Origin: Diphasiastrum complanatum
Taxonomy: Eukaryota; Streptophyta; Lycopodiopsida; Lycopodiales; Lycopodiaceae
Direction: 5' to 3'
Length of the DNA stretch: 64,000 bases
Assembly: GCA_029204225.1 (NCBI GenBank)
Contig: CM055103.1
Span: 49,399,756 to 49,463,755, forward strand
The notes beneath the pieces are model-generated. The model worked only from the letters and a program-made list of their open reading frames with translations. It was not told the DNA's origin and ran no database searches. Numbering within the stretch: position 1 is the stretch's first letter; each line of letters begins with the position of its first letter. Positions 11,699-23,704 of the stretch are shown piece after piece. Both the position numbers and the translations under genes were made by a program.

Positions 11699-12003
11699 AG
11701 AAGACAGTACTAGAAAATAAGACATTGGGTACATAACCCACAAGTGGAGGAAAAAGAGCAAGAAAGAGACAATCCCACAGAACCTCCATTTGGCGTCGAA
11801 CGGGAACCGCAAGCAGGCTCATCACTGCGCACTGATCAGAATGATCGGTTGTACCAACATGAATCACCTTTTCACATGGTGGAGCCCGAGCAACCACGCA
11901 CTGAAAGGCTCACACTTTTATTGGCGAGCCGTGTTAGTTACCACTCGGGGAACTACTGCGGATTGCACCACAAGCGAAAAGCCTTCTAGCTGAATGGGCC
12001 AAA

Positions 12004-12606
12004 GTGGATGAGAAACCATTAGTGCCTGAGCCCATATATTGTATGGGCTATGAAGAAACAAGTAACGTCCTCCGCATCGGGGTAGCATGGGAAAAGGAGC
12101 ACAACATCACTTTGCCAATCAAACACAAGAGATACAAGGACAAGGCAGCAGTAGTAGATGGAGGATCAGGTGTCAATTTGATCTCCACTACTTTGTATGA
12201 AAAGTGGGGTTTACAAGGATTAAAGCCAGCAAGATTCGCCATCAAGCTAGCAGATCAATCCTGTGTGAAACCAAAAGGTGTAGTTGCCGATATCCCTGTA
12301 AAGATAGTAGGCATGCAGTGTGTGATTACTTTTCTAGTCATGGATATACCTGAATCTCCAACTGCATACTATGTTTTATTGGGAAGACTATGGTTGAGGA
12401 CTGTGCAAGTAGTACACAACTGGGATACGGAGAAGCTCACCTTCGAGAACAGAGAGCAGGCTATGAAGGTTGATCCAACCACATGGGCGGTGAAACCTAT
12501 TGCACCCGAAGCTGATGACGGATCATCCACGACAGATCACACGATTGATTGTCCAAGGCCAGCCAAGGGAGGTCACTATGATTCAGAGACGGATGTCGTG
12601 AGATAG
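12004..12606 (+). pseudogene. Aspartic protease region of gypsy element 1
   Basis: An intact 200-codon stretch. The active-site strand reads AAVVDGGSGVNLIS; plant gypsy proteases normally have D-[ST]-G, and this one has DGGS. The flap/fold continues through IKLADQSCVKPKG, DIPVKIVGMQCVITFLVMD and the hydrophobic closing strand YYVLLGRLWL. It would cleave the Gag-Pol polyprotein. The ~770 bp downstream hold only short broken frames with Lys-rich low complexity before RT. Confidence 0.85.
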
Positions 12607-13377
12607 ACAGATGCATTAGCAACTATTGACTGCCAGACATGTCAATATGAATTAGGTTCTGAACCCAATACATCTTCACCCAAGTGTTACACTATGGACA
12701 CACCAATCACATTTGGGGTGAATATGATAAACGTAGCATGGCTGTGAGCGGAACCTATTGAGAACCCAGTGGATGATGATTTAGTCCCTTGCTCTAGCTT
12801 ATAATAAGGAGATTGAGATGACTGATGAGCAGGTCCTACACCACATGGACCCAGATCGTTACGGAATCAAGAAAGTACCAACTCAACCACCGCAAAAGTC
12901 TGCTATGGCAAAAGTCTCAAGGATCGATCCACCCAAGGCACCTGCGAACAATAAGAATTAGTTGAAGCAATGCTACAACCAAGTGATCTGATGGAGTGAT
13001 CTTCTCGAAGAGGCGACAACTATGGTAGATGTTGATATTCACAACCACGAGGCGAATGTCACGGCAGTTCTGATGAAAGACAACAAGGAAGAATCCACCA
13101 AAATGATGAAAAAGAAAAAAAAGAAAAAACCAAAAAATGACCAGTCGGACACCAGCGGAACAAGTCAGGCACCAGCGGAACAAGTCTTCGAGGGACCTGC
13201 ACGACCACAGCCGATGAACCGAGCCAGGTGAAGAAGAAAAGATAGTGCATGTGGGAGAGCAATTAACGCCCATACAGTTCAAGAGACTATGATCATTGTT
13301 GGTGGAGTATAAAGACTGTTTTGCCTGTAGTTATAGTGATCTTAAGGGCATTCCACCAATAGTAATATACCATACCT

Positions 13378-13941
13378 TTGGTGGACAGAGCAGTCCCCAA
13401 GGTAAGTCATTACTATCGCTGCAGCCCAAATTATACAGAACTAATCAAGCAGGAGTTGCAGAAGCTGATGGATGCAGATTTCATCTATGAAATCGAGCAC
13501 ATGGAATGGGTATCGCCAATAGTTATAGTACCCAAGAAGAACAGCAAAATGCAAATTTGTGTGAATCTAAAGGCGCTCAATGCAGTCACCAAAAAGGATC
13601 ATTTTTCTTTACCATTTACGGAAAGTGTCCTCGACAGAGTAGCTGGCGCCGAAGCCTACAGTTTTCTAGACGGCTTCAGCGGCTACAACCAGATGAAGAT
13701 AGCCCCCCAAGACCAACACGAAACAACATTTGCCATGGAATGGGGAACCTATGCCTATAAGGTGATGCCATTCGGACTTTGCAATGCCCCAAGCACTTTC
13801 CAGCGAGTCATGCAGGCGGCATTCAAAGATTATTTGCATAAATTTCTGGAAATTTTCCTGGACGATCTGTGCACGCATGGAACAGACTTAGAACACTTGT
13901 CCAATTTGAAAAAAGTGCTACAAAAATGCCGTGACTTCTAG
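13378..13941 (+). pseudogene. Reverse transcriptase of gypsy element 1 (active-site tyrosine lost)
   Basis: Recognisable gypsy RT blocks: MEWVSPIVIVPKKN, VNLKALNAVTKKDHF, FLDGFSGYNQMKIAPQD, TTFAMEWGTYAYKVMPFGLC, APSTFQRVMQ. The catalytic YxDD box reads FLDD (EIFLDDL), so the tyrosine is replaced by phenylalanine while both aspartates remain. A stop at 13939-13941 ends the frame. Downstream, sequence jumps from the RT end to the end of RNase H (near 14040). Confidence 0.92.
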
Positions 13942-14039
13942 ATCTCCCTGAATCCAGGAAAAATGTCAATTTTGGGTGACACATGGCTTGATTCTCAGCC
14001 ATATAGTGTCAAGACATGGGATTGCCACATATATCAACC

Positions 14040-15455
14040 CTTGCTCTATCTCGTTAACAAAACTTGCAACACCGGAAGAATCACCAGATGACTACTTCTG
14101 TTATTGGAGTTTGATTTTTGGATAGTAGTTCGCAAGGGAAAACAACACTACATGGCAGATCATGTGTCTCGAATCAAGGGAAAAGAGATTGCAGTCCAAC
14201 CCGATGATGAGCTGGCCGATGCTGTCTTGTTTTATGTAGGCACAGTACCAGAATGGGCTGCCGACATTATTGAATATCTAATGCGGGGCCAACCAGACAA
14301 GTCACTACCAAAGGCAGATCAGCGGAAATTGATCTTGAAAGCTAGACCATATCAGCTAATTACTGGCCAGTTGTATCAAAGAGGATCAGACGAAATCCTT
14401 CGGCGGTGTATTCTCCCTCATGAGGCCACCCAAATCATTTCGCTTTCACATGAAGGCATGGGTGGAGGCCATTTTGCATCTGACATTACGGTTCACAAGA
14501 TCCTACAATCAGGATGTTGGTGGACAACGATTCATAAGGATACGGAGGAATACTTGAAAAAGTGTGATGTGTGCCAAAGGGCAAGGAGACCAACGAGATT
14601 GAATTATGACCTACTGCACCCGGTCTTAGCCCAAGCACCATTCGAAAAGTGGGGATTGGATTTACATCGGTCCAATTCACCCTGCAGCAAGGAGTTCCCA
14701 GGCTCGATACATAATCATAGCCACAGACTATCTCACCAAGTGGGTTGAAGCCAAGGCAGTAAGAGTAGCTGATGCTAGGACCACTGCCAAGTTCCTTTAT
14801 GAAAATATCATTGTGCGCTTTGGATGCCCGGTGGAGCTAGTCAGCGATCGCGGAAGTCATTTTATCAATGAGACCATCAAGATCCTGTTGGAGGAATTCT
14901 TCGTGATCCACAGAACCAGTACGCCTTATTATCCTCGTGGTAATGGGCAAGCAGAATCATCCAATAAGATCCTGTGTAGTGTGCTCACAAAAACAGTTGA
15001 AGCTAGCAGATCATATTGGGAACATAAGTTGCATGCTGCTCTATGGGAATATAGGACAACATATAAAGGAAGCACGAATCAAACACCCTTCCAATTGGTA
15101 TATGGTCAGGATGCCGTAATGCCAGTAGAGTTTCTAGATTCCTTCATTAAGGATTGCTACCACGCAACGTCTTAATGAGTCCAAATATCTACAACTACGC
15201 CACGAAGCTCTACATAAACTCTGTGAAACATGCCTACTAGCTGTGCATGCACTGGCAACTAAAAAAGAAAGACGCAAAGCATGGCATGATCGCAGGTTAC
15301 AAAAGACGGATCTTTGCTCCGGAGATCTGGTCCTGATGTATAAAACCAAGGTGATCAAGGGAAAATTAAAATTCACAGGCAAAGGTCCTTATCGGATCAA
15401 GGAAATTCTTAATCATGGAGCCATGAAGGTGGCACGTTACGAAAAGCTATTCTGA
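14040..15455 (+). pseudogene. RNase H end and integrase of gypsy element 1
   Basis: The catalytic part of RNase H is deleted; only its tail remains (FDFWIVVRKGKQHYMADHVS). The integrase zinc finger follows (HEGMGGGH, then CDVCQRARRP), then the core with LVSDRGSHF and the glutamate in GNGQAESSNKIL. After the core come YRTTYKGSTNQTPFQLVYG and a basic C-terminal part (WHDRRLQKTDLCSGDLVLMY). Frameshifts lie near 14750 and 15170. Integrase would insert element cDNA into the genome. Confidence 0.9.
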
Positions 15456-16251
15456 TAAACCATCACTGCTAGATCTAGGAAGATCAAGCCAAATCAAGCT
15501 AGATCCATCAAGATTCGGCCAGATCTGACAAGATCGATGAAATCCATCAGAATCCAAGAGGGATCCAGATCCAGATGGGATCAAGGAGGAAGCAGATCAT
15601 CAGATTTTGCCAATAAGTCCCCTAAATTTTCAAATCAGAGACTTTGATCTCAGTAACTATGGCAAATTAAGGGCAAAACTCAACAAGAATTGGTAGATCT
15701 GCTACCAATTATCCATCCAAACTTCTAGAGAACTACCAATAGTCAGATCAAGCATGGATGAAGCTGATTGCATATTGCAAAAGTTAAAAATCAGAAAATC
15801 TCAAAATCTCGTCAAAAAACACTCTAAAAGAGTACATTTTTCATGATTTTTGGAGATCCCCTACGAGATAGCTCTTGAAACTTGGACAGTCACTAGATTT
15901 GACCCAGATGCATCCATAAAAATCTCTTCAAGAGTTCCTGATGGAGGAATCATCAGTTTTTAGTGTGTGCAAGGGTTCCCAGAGGCTGAATATTTAGAAC
16001 CCTCGCAGAGCATCAAGATCATCTTACCAACCCTTGCAAGGTGCCTAAATGAAATCAGAGCAGTGAAATTAGCCTGCCTACATAGTCTGTCTGAACCCTC
16101 GCAGAACCCTCGCATGGTAGTCAAACCACCTTATGAACTCTCGCAGACTTCCCTGAGGTCTTAGAATTTTTTGAAGAAGGTCCCTACCAAAATTTGGGTG
16201 GAACTGAACAAGGGAAAATGGATTTCACCTAATACGCACTCTAAATTCCGC
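15456..16251 (+). other. Non-coding spacer between pol and the extra ORF
   Basis: Contains repeated AGATC-rich phrases (15465-15600: AAGATCAAGCC, AGATCCA variants) and a second, smaller cluster of the AACCCTCGCAGA motif (16005, 16090, 16100, 16134). No coding sequence supported. Confidence 0.6.
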
Positions 16252-16259
16252 TATATAAG
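16252..16259 (+). promoter_or_regulatory. Possible internal TATA box upstream of the extra ORF
   Basis: TATATAAG, 213 bp upstream of the ATG at 16465. The other copy of this region has TATATAAA at 49317 in the same context (flanked downstream by GAATTCGAGTC in both), so the box is conserved while neighbouring bases have diverged. Confidence 0.5.
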
Positions 16260-16464
16260 GGCTGAATTCGAGTCGTTTGTCACCTTTGCTAGCGAAGCTC
16301 TACCAAAATTTACACTGAAATTACCAAGTTTTCTGTTTGCGACACGCTCTGAACTATCATTCTTGCCATCCGACACTCGTAATTCACAGTTTTTTGTCGC
16401 TTCCATACTTTTTACCTTTTCCACCATTTTTCCTACTTTTTTGCCATTAATCATCACTACTAAC

Positions 16465-18756
16465 ATGGCCTCCTCATCCTTTGAAGACTTTGGCACCAAG
16501 CAAGTGATCCAGCGTGAAATCCCCGAGGCCACACATATTTGGCCCTTACCCTCTAACGCTTTGATCCAACCATGGCTACAGACAGCCGGCCCACTTCTAG
16601 AGGCAATGGGTTTTTACTCGATGCTTTTTCATTCTGAGATTATCATGGGCCCACTTCTACAGACAACTGGCCCAGTTCTAGAGGCAATGGATTTTTACCC
16701 GACGCTTTTTCATTTTGAGATTAACATGGGCGTCGCCCTTCACACTTATGCCACCTAGGATGCACAAAAGATACGCTTCCACTTCCTGTACCAAGGTACC
16801 ACGTACAAGGTCAAGATTAATGCAGACTCAATGGTCACCATTGGCATTATGTCTGGTGAGCATCAGCCCATCTCCCATCGCCAAGCCAAAACTCTGATCA
16901 AACCTTTTGTCACCCAATCTACACAAGAAATCCCAATTCAGACTAACAATAGCTACCTGATAGATGCTATCACGGAACCCGTCATTCAGGCGGCTGCGCA
17001 TCTGTTGAAATATTTTCTGGTTATTTCAACATTTCACAAGGACAGAATCCAGTCCAAGCTGCTGGGTCAGATAGTGGAATCCTTTTTGAAATTCCCTGGC
17101 CCCTCAGTTGTGCCATACGACTGGCATAGCTTCCTCATTCGTGAGCTAACCATCTCCATCAAACCCAACAACCATGAGCGTATCGCAGCAGGCTCCATGT
17201 TGTGTAATTTTGCCTATGCACTTCTCGAGGCAAAAGTGCGCGGCTTCCACCGCTCATCCCTTTGGTCTTCCACCGTTCCGCACACTAACCTCTATCTGCC
17301 ATCTCAAGCATCCACCACCTCCCAACCGGCAGTTACTGACACAACGGCCAGCAAACGAATGTGTGGCGTTGCCTCTTCATCTTCATCTCCACCTACTACT
17401 TGAAGACACACCATCACCACCGCACTAACCACTCCATCAACCACCGCCACTTCTTCTTTCGTGCAACCTTCCCCTCCGGTCTCTGTTGTCACTATTTGTC
17501 TTCCTGTTCCATCCACAACTATTTCTATGTCCATTCCCGTTTTCTCTTTTGATACCACTTCCATTTTTGTTCCATTATCCACTACTCTGTCCATCACCAT
17601 CGCATCCTCCATCACTCCCGCCGCCACCGTCGCTCCCCTCACGTTTAATCCCTCCAATTCTCAGTTGTCTCCCGACACTCTGACGTGGATGCAAGTCATC
17701 AATTTTTCACCCCCACGCCAGACCCTTTCTGCTCCATCCTCGCCTTCCTCCATACTTCACACCACCCTTCAGTTCCCCTCTGTTCCTCCCATCCTCTCGT
17801 TTGGACAAACCGTCCTCAACCTCGTTTCCACTGTTGCTTCTCAAACCCCACCTACTTCGCCATCAAAGGTTGCCGAAGGCAACCAACCGTTGCCTGATGA
17901 CGCATTTGTTCAAACAATTTTCATAGCATCACCAAATCAGGCTGATCCCATCGCCCCCGATGGCATCAGGTCCAACGAGAACCTGATTGAAGATGATGAC
18001 GACGGAACTCCACAAGTCGTCGGGGCCGATACAACACAAGCCCCTACCAGTGCCAGTGTACCGAATGCTCCCACCGACCTAACGACGTCATACTAGACTC
18101 TGGGCAAATACATTCTAGAGGCGGTAGCAGCCAAAGCTATTTTGGAAAGTAGGGTACTACACCTGGCAACAAGCAACACACAACTGTGAGCAGAACTCAC
18201 CAAGCTGCAGCATGAGCTGATTCTAACTCACCAACATGAGCAAGAAGGGCACCAAGAGATTGCCAAGCTGTAGCAGAAGGAGGAGGGTCTCAATCTATGC
18301 ATCCAAAGCCTCTCCAAAGCGTTGACAGAGGCCTCCACGAAGGTGTGAGAGCTTCAATCCAAAGCGTCCCAACAGCTTGCCCCCATCCAGGTGCAATTAC
18401 AACTTTTGAAAGCAGAGAATACGTGCCTGGGGGTGGAGGTCAAAGTCCTACAAAGTGAAAAGCTCGTCTGGTTAGCTCAACCTGCACCAGACTCAAGGCT
18501 GCTATCTGAATCAGAAATGAATCTCTTTAGGCGTCAGGTGCAGGTCTATAGCCAAACATTAAACATCTACCAGGCAGAGTTTGATAAATATCGATCAAGC
18601 GCAACTCACAAGCTCGCCCAGGCCAAACAAGCCTCAAGGCTTGCTAATAGTTCATGGAAAAAAAGGCTCAGCCCACCCCCGTGGCGATTCCACCGCCACC
18701 TTTTTTTGAAGCTGTACAGGCCAGTACAAGCCAGGACCAAAGCCAGCAAGGAGTAG
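16465..18756 (+). pseudogene. Extra ORF of gypsy element 1, N-terminal and central part
   Basis: From ATG 16465 a single frame is kept for about 2.3 kb with in-frame stops at 16756, 17401, 18094, 18187, 18271 and 18346. Order: an N-terminal domain with HIWPLPSNALIQPWLQ and PLLEAMGFY, the latter partly duplicated in tandem (PLLQTTGPVLEAMDFY); a predicted mostly helical domain (TLIKPFVTQ, WHSFLIRELTISIKPN, CNFAYALLEAKVRGF); a Pro/Ser/Thr-rich stretch (~17290-17900); and a Gln/Glu/Lys-rich coiled-coil-like part (~18100-18640). No signal peptide or convincing membrane segment. The position downstream of pol is where Athila elements carry their env-like ORF. The helical domain faintly recalls the 'putative plant transposon protein' family; not verified. 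Confidence 0.65.
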
Positions 18757-19684
18757 GGGAATTAAGTCAAGATCAAGGGTCCGAAGGCCAAGACCAAGGA
18801 CCAACGGATACGGGTGCTGAGATGCGAGACCAAGGCCAAGGTGCAGGTACCAGCCAAAGCCAAGAGGAAGGACAAGCCACATCATCCAGAGGTTCGCGCA
18901 AGATATCTGCCAGCTGGGACTTCCGAAGACCAAAGTCCATGGAGGAGAAAATAAACGCATGCCTATCAAAGTATCCCCACGAGTCATCAAGAGGTGGCTG
19001 ACAAATATCGTTTTAAGCTCAAACAATAAATGGCAAGGAGCTACAAGCATTACCCGCCCTCCAACCCCAACCAAAGTGGCGTCAACAATTGTTTGAAAGA
19101 GACCTTGCGGCTATCAGGGCCTATGTGACAAGTCCGCAACAATTACGGGTGAACGCGCATTTCCTGCCATGTACACGACGTTCCAAATGGGCGGAATGCG
19201 GCACCCCTCTGGACAAGCTCACAATCCAAAACTTCAATTGGCCGATCATTCCATCAGAGTACGGTTTGACTACGGATGTAGATGCCAGAAGGGCTCTCAC
19301 CACATTCGCAAATCACTATATCAACTGCCCTGATCCAACAGTCCGTGCGGCAGCCACTTATGCCCGGGACTTAGAGCATCTAATGGGGATAGAAACTAAA
19401 TGGGACAATTTCCTCCCCCCCCATACTTTGACCTTAATAAGGCGCTACCTTCAGACAAAGTCAAAGATCAGCTGCCAGTCGCTCGTGTGTATTACCGAGC
19501 TGCCCTTCTTGGCGATCCATGGACATGCAGATTCCAAGCATGGGTCGACCAAGATTGGTTGAGAGGAGTCCACAAGTCCCTTCACACGCTCAAGGACTTG
19601 AAGAAACTGGACCGCCTCAACTTTATGGAGGGCATCACGACCTACCTGATCCAACAAAGGCAGGCGAAGAAGACTCTTTACTGA
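18654..19684 (+). pseudogene. Extra ORF of gypsy element 1, C-terminal part
   Basis: After a frame change near 18650 the coding trace continues: a Gln/Gly/Ser-rich linker (QDQSQQGVGELSQDQ), then a globular-looking part with RDLAAIRAYVTSPQQL, IQNFNWPIIPSEYGL, RRALTTFANHYINCPDP, and after another shift near 19400 VARVYYRAALLGDPW and LKKLDRLNFMEGITTYL. It ends 46 bp before the 3' LTR. I do not recognise a domain. It looks like the C-terminus of the same protein begun at 16465. Confidence 0.55.
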
Positions 19685-19730
19685 ACTGACAGAGTGCTGA
19701 GGGACCGGCACTACTTCAGGTCGTGGGTCC

Positions 19731-20143
19731 TCTTGGGGGTATTCCCAACGAATTGTAAATAAATAAATTCGACCAATAAAATGTGTTGCGAGGGCATGGC
19801 ATCCTGCGCGCGTAAGCCCATGGCCCAATGAGCACGCAAGTTTAAGTGTAAATAAAATAAAATAGACTTCGACCTTTGAATTAAAATAAAACTACTGGCC
19901 CAAAGTCATTTTTAAACTTAGAAGATTACTTTTTAGAGTTGGGTCCAAATTGGGACTCACATGAATATTGTGAATTTCAATGTACTTTTTGTGGACCCTT
20001 GGATCAAGTTGGGTCTAAGATGAATGGATAGGATCAATGTAGATATTAGCCAATAGGATTTTGCGGCAAGGGCCTTCCCCATTTTATAAAAAGGCACCAT
20101 TTGTACACTATTTTCATGCTTAATTGAGAGGAAGAGATTCTAC
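19731..20143 (+). repeat. 3' LTR of gypsy element 1, truncated
   Basis: Aligns base for base with 7900-8312 (TATA included), then similarity stops at 20143, so the R/U5 part is missing. I see no good polypurine tract immediately before it. Confidence 0.9.
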
Positions 20144-20169
20144 ATTTTTACCCTACAGTTATATATCGT

Positions 20170-20233
20170 AGTTAGATTTGTGAGCACGCGGTTTCGCCCA
20201 GTATTCATTTGTGCTCACAACATCAATCTAACT
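20170..20233. repeat. Imperfect inverted repeat / hairpin beyond the truncated LTR
   Basis: AGTTAGATT and GTGAGCAC (20170-20187) pair with GTGCTCAC and AATCTAACT (20211-20233), separated by a 23-nt loop and one asymmetric bulge. Origin unknown. Confidence 0.6.
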
Positions 20234-23200
20234 TGTATTTCTATACATCAATCTATATAAATTATTGTCTAGTTTTGTGTTCAGATTTTGTTAGTATTGG
20301 ATGTTCCATTTCTTGCTGTTTGTCTGACTCTCTAATTTTATTTGTTTGACTGTCTGCTCTTCTGCTTTCGCAAAGCAATGATTTGAGCCTAATACAATAC
20401 CTACCTGACATGGAGATCACAAGAGATAGATTAAGCAGAAAAATCGCCATAAGCTAGCAAAAATATCTAACCAATGTACTCCACATGTATGGCATGGAAG
20501 ACTGCAACTCGATAGACTCGCGTATGAATCCAGGATTCAAACTATCAAAGGACATGTGCCCGAGGACTAAGCAAGAAAAGGAAGAGATGTGCAAATACCT
20601 TAGAGCAACATTTTTGGAATGAATGTTGATTGCATTCGACATTTGTATCAAATAGCAAGCATGAGGTACTTTGTATTCCTACATTACCACATTGCAAAAT
20701 TACTTCATTGCACATTATGAATTGCACCTTATTACATTGTGCCAAATTGCATTTTAATTCGTATATTATTGTCTTTCGAAATTCGACATTGCGCATTTCA
20801 TTTGACATTATACATTTCAGATTCCGACATTGCACTTCTTGGTGCACGAAAACACAATGCAGTGCATTCAATATGTAAACTACATTACACATCATTGAAA
20901 TTACAAAAATGCATTTCACACAATAAAAGCACAATAACAATAATACAAAGAAATAATAATATATTAGTAATGTTGATCAACGTATTACAAAATTGCTACT
21001 TTCGTAGTCTCTCTAACTTAATATATGTACAAGTGAACTATAACACCTAATCTACTCGTCGTTGTCATGATGTCCGCTTTGCATGAACGCAAGCAAACAA
21101 GACAATAATTAATGCTCATAGTTTAGGATGAATACGTTTTTACAATAATATGCGACGAATACAAAATTTAAATGTTTCAAAGGAACTAATGCATGGAGGA
21201 TGACCCTCGCTCTCCGACTTAGCGACTAATGCCTCATAGGATTTCCTAAAGGCAAAGTTGTCTCTTCTTTAGCTGGGAGACATCCCTAATCTGCCAATTA
21301 TCCATACAATTTAAGTTTGAATTAGTTTAGGGTTGGAGCTAGTCCCCTTATCAAGATGCATATTAAAAAAAAGTAAATTATTTGAAATTAATGACAAGCT
21401 ATTAGAGTTTAGATTCACTTATCATGCTTGCTTGCAAGACTCTCTTCTCTCTCGATCCTAGCTTAGGATTTCCTACTCCTCGCATCCTAGCTGCAGCGGC
21501 ATCTTTTTGAAGCTTGTACTTTTTTGGTGTTTTTGACTTGGCTTTTTTAAGTTCAAATATATTGCTTATCATATTTCCTCCCCTTGCCTCTCAAAGAAAA
21601 GTTTTCTTTTTACAAGATATATTTAGTTCCTTGTGTATGTATTCCGATGAGCTTTTCCACTCATATATTTTTCACTATCCTATTCACCTCTAGCACTCTC
21701 TCTAACACCTTTTCTCCTCTAGCATGTCAATTTCCAATCTTTCTTTCCAAGTAGTGTTGCTTGATGGCCTCCCAAATGTTACTAGGAAATCTGCAACTAA
21801 TCTATCTTGCCATTTGAGCAATATGATCATGATATAGAGCATCTAGCTTTAAAGGATTCAAGTTGTAGGCACATTTTCTTATTTTATCTTTTTTGAGCTT
21901 TATTTTACTTTGTGCAATGATATAGAATGACATGTTCTACTTGACCTTTTTGTATTTATGTACTCTCTCTCTCTCTCTCTCAAAGTGGCACTACTTGCTT
22001 GCAATAAATCTCCTTCATATACAAAGTCAAGTTGACTTTCTTGATTTTGGCCACCAAAAAAATGATAATCAGCATTTTTTTCTTGATTAGATATATATTA
22101 TTAAATGATGTATCTTGAGTTTGGCCTAAACTGGCCTAGGAAAGTAAACTGAAATCATGATTAAATTCACTTATATGTTAATCAGATCTAAACTAAAGTT
22201 AGTTTGCATAGAACATATGACGACAAAAGGGGAATAATCATATCTATTAAAGACCTCCGAACGTAGGATGCCTGTAGAATCAATGCCATAAGCCTCTAGT
22301 AAGAGAGTAAGAGGCAGAAATTGAGTATAATTAGGCACCAAGAGCCATCAAGTTTGAAAATGTTTACTTTGATGAGCTCTGAGTTTGGATTTAACTATGA
22401 ACAATCATAGCATAATACATTTGAAAGATCAACTATGTGCAATGTGATGCTTGATTCCTTTGCTCAATTTCTAGTACTAGGAAGATGTATTGTCAACTTC
22501 AGCTCGATACCTTGAGAAATAAGAAGAAAAAGCAAAAACTAATTCTAAGAACATGGAACGAGGGACCAACCAAGGCAGGAAAATTTGACAAGACAGAGAC
22601 AACAATGAGTTGAACCAAAAAGGATGAAGATGTACAGACAAAAAGAGAACAAAAAGGATGAAGATATAAAGACAAAAAGAGAATAATCACGTGGTGCTCT
22701 TTGAAAAATGCTTATCAGAAAAATACTAAACAAAGATACTCAATTTCCAATGTCTATCATGATGAAATGCTTGTTAGACAAAGTACCTATCACACATCCA
22801 GAATGCATCCTTTTCTATTGAATATATGTAAGTATATGCACAATCTCAAACCACTTAAAAATATTGACCATGTGTCCAGGGCGGTGGGTGGTGGAAAATT
22901 GTTTTGTGGCCAATGTCCGGAAGGGCTGTAAGAAACGGTTCTTCCTCCAGATAATGTCAGTTTTAAAGGTTTTTTTGCCCCCGTTTTTGGAAAAAAAAAA
23001 TAGACTAATCTTCTGAAGGTTTGTCCAAAATGTTGCTTGATATTATGCCCAAAACACAATGGAAAACTGAAAAGGTGACAATACACACCAAGAAGAATCA
23101 AGATGTGCTTTTCTGAAGTAAACAGAAACACAAGAATCAAGATGGTGCTTTTATGAAGTAAACAGAAACACTTCGATGTGATTGATGTGACCAAATTAAA

Positions 23201-23704
23201 ATTCAGCCTAAATTTCATTTATTCAGAAAATGTAATATCACAGCCATTGATCAATACCTTATCAGAAACCAAACGAGGCAAACAAACCAACTAATGAGCC
23301 CAAACAATAAACTACATAAGTCTCTTTATTTTATTGCATAGGGTGATCCTTGTTGATATGCAACAACCTTATTTTACAGAACATGGCAATGTACTTCTGT
23401 AATTGCATTGAGAAACAAACAATAACAGTCAAGTGCCAAATGATGAGATCATGTCTATCTACCAAGAAATGAAATAGAGAAAACTGTTACTACTACATAG
23501 GATTGACCTACTATTCAGTCCGAGTTAGTGCCAGTCACCAGGCTGAAGACACTGAATCAGGAAAAGGACAATAAAGAAAAATCACACCGTGAAAGAATGA
23601 CAAATGCTCTAAATCCTAAGAGCTGAGAAATTCCCAAGAGAAAAGTAAGAGACTCTTCGAAGTCGAATACAGTTATCTACTGACATGCCATGAGAACTGT
23701 TAAG
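20234..23704. other. Intergenic stretch without supported genes
   Basis: 20630-20890 is a degenerate low-complexity tract rich in CATTGCA / GACATT phrases. A short (CT)n lies at 21965-21980. 22500-22700 has a duplicated AACAAAAAGGATGAAGATATA-like phrase. I see no RNA gene or coding exon; the tail near 23705 is probably 3' UTR of the minus-strand reductase gene. Confidence 0.5.

Larger units (their letters stand above)
7900..20143 (+). mobile_element. Ty3/gypsy retrotransposon, Athila-like layout (element 1), decayed
   Basis: Bounded by a complete 5' LTR and a truncated 3' LTR that align without length change over 413 bp; I count about 23 mismatches by eye (~94% identity). The order is LTR, tRNA-Asp type primer site, 1.27-kb leader, gag with two CCHC knuckles, protease, RT, (deleted RNase H), integrase, then about 3.2 kb of extra coding sequence, then the 3' LTR. 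A tRNA-Asp primer and an extra ORF downstream of pol are recalled features of the Athila lineage. Frameshifts, in-frame stops and the RNase H deletion make it non-autonomous. Confidence 0.9.

Noticed and set aside
16465-17403. Plant mobile domain (PMD) captured by the gypsy element
   Set aside because: PMD proteins are known in some plant gypsy elements, but the expected motif blocks (e.g. the FHLP-GE-type block) are not visible here.
17304-19074. Minus-strand ORFs opposite the extra ORF (17657-17304, 19074-18652)
   Set aside because: They are shadows of the Pro/Ser/Thr-rich and Gln-rich plus-strand coding sequence.
22298-22318. Another hairpin of the same family (GCCTCTA ... TAAGAGGC)
   Set aside because: The loop lacks the GGG...GCC signature and the right arm has an extra base; probably chance.
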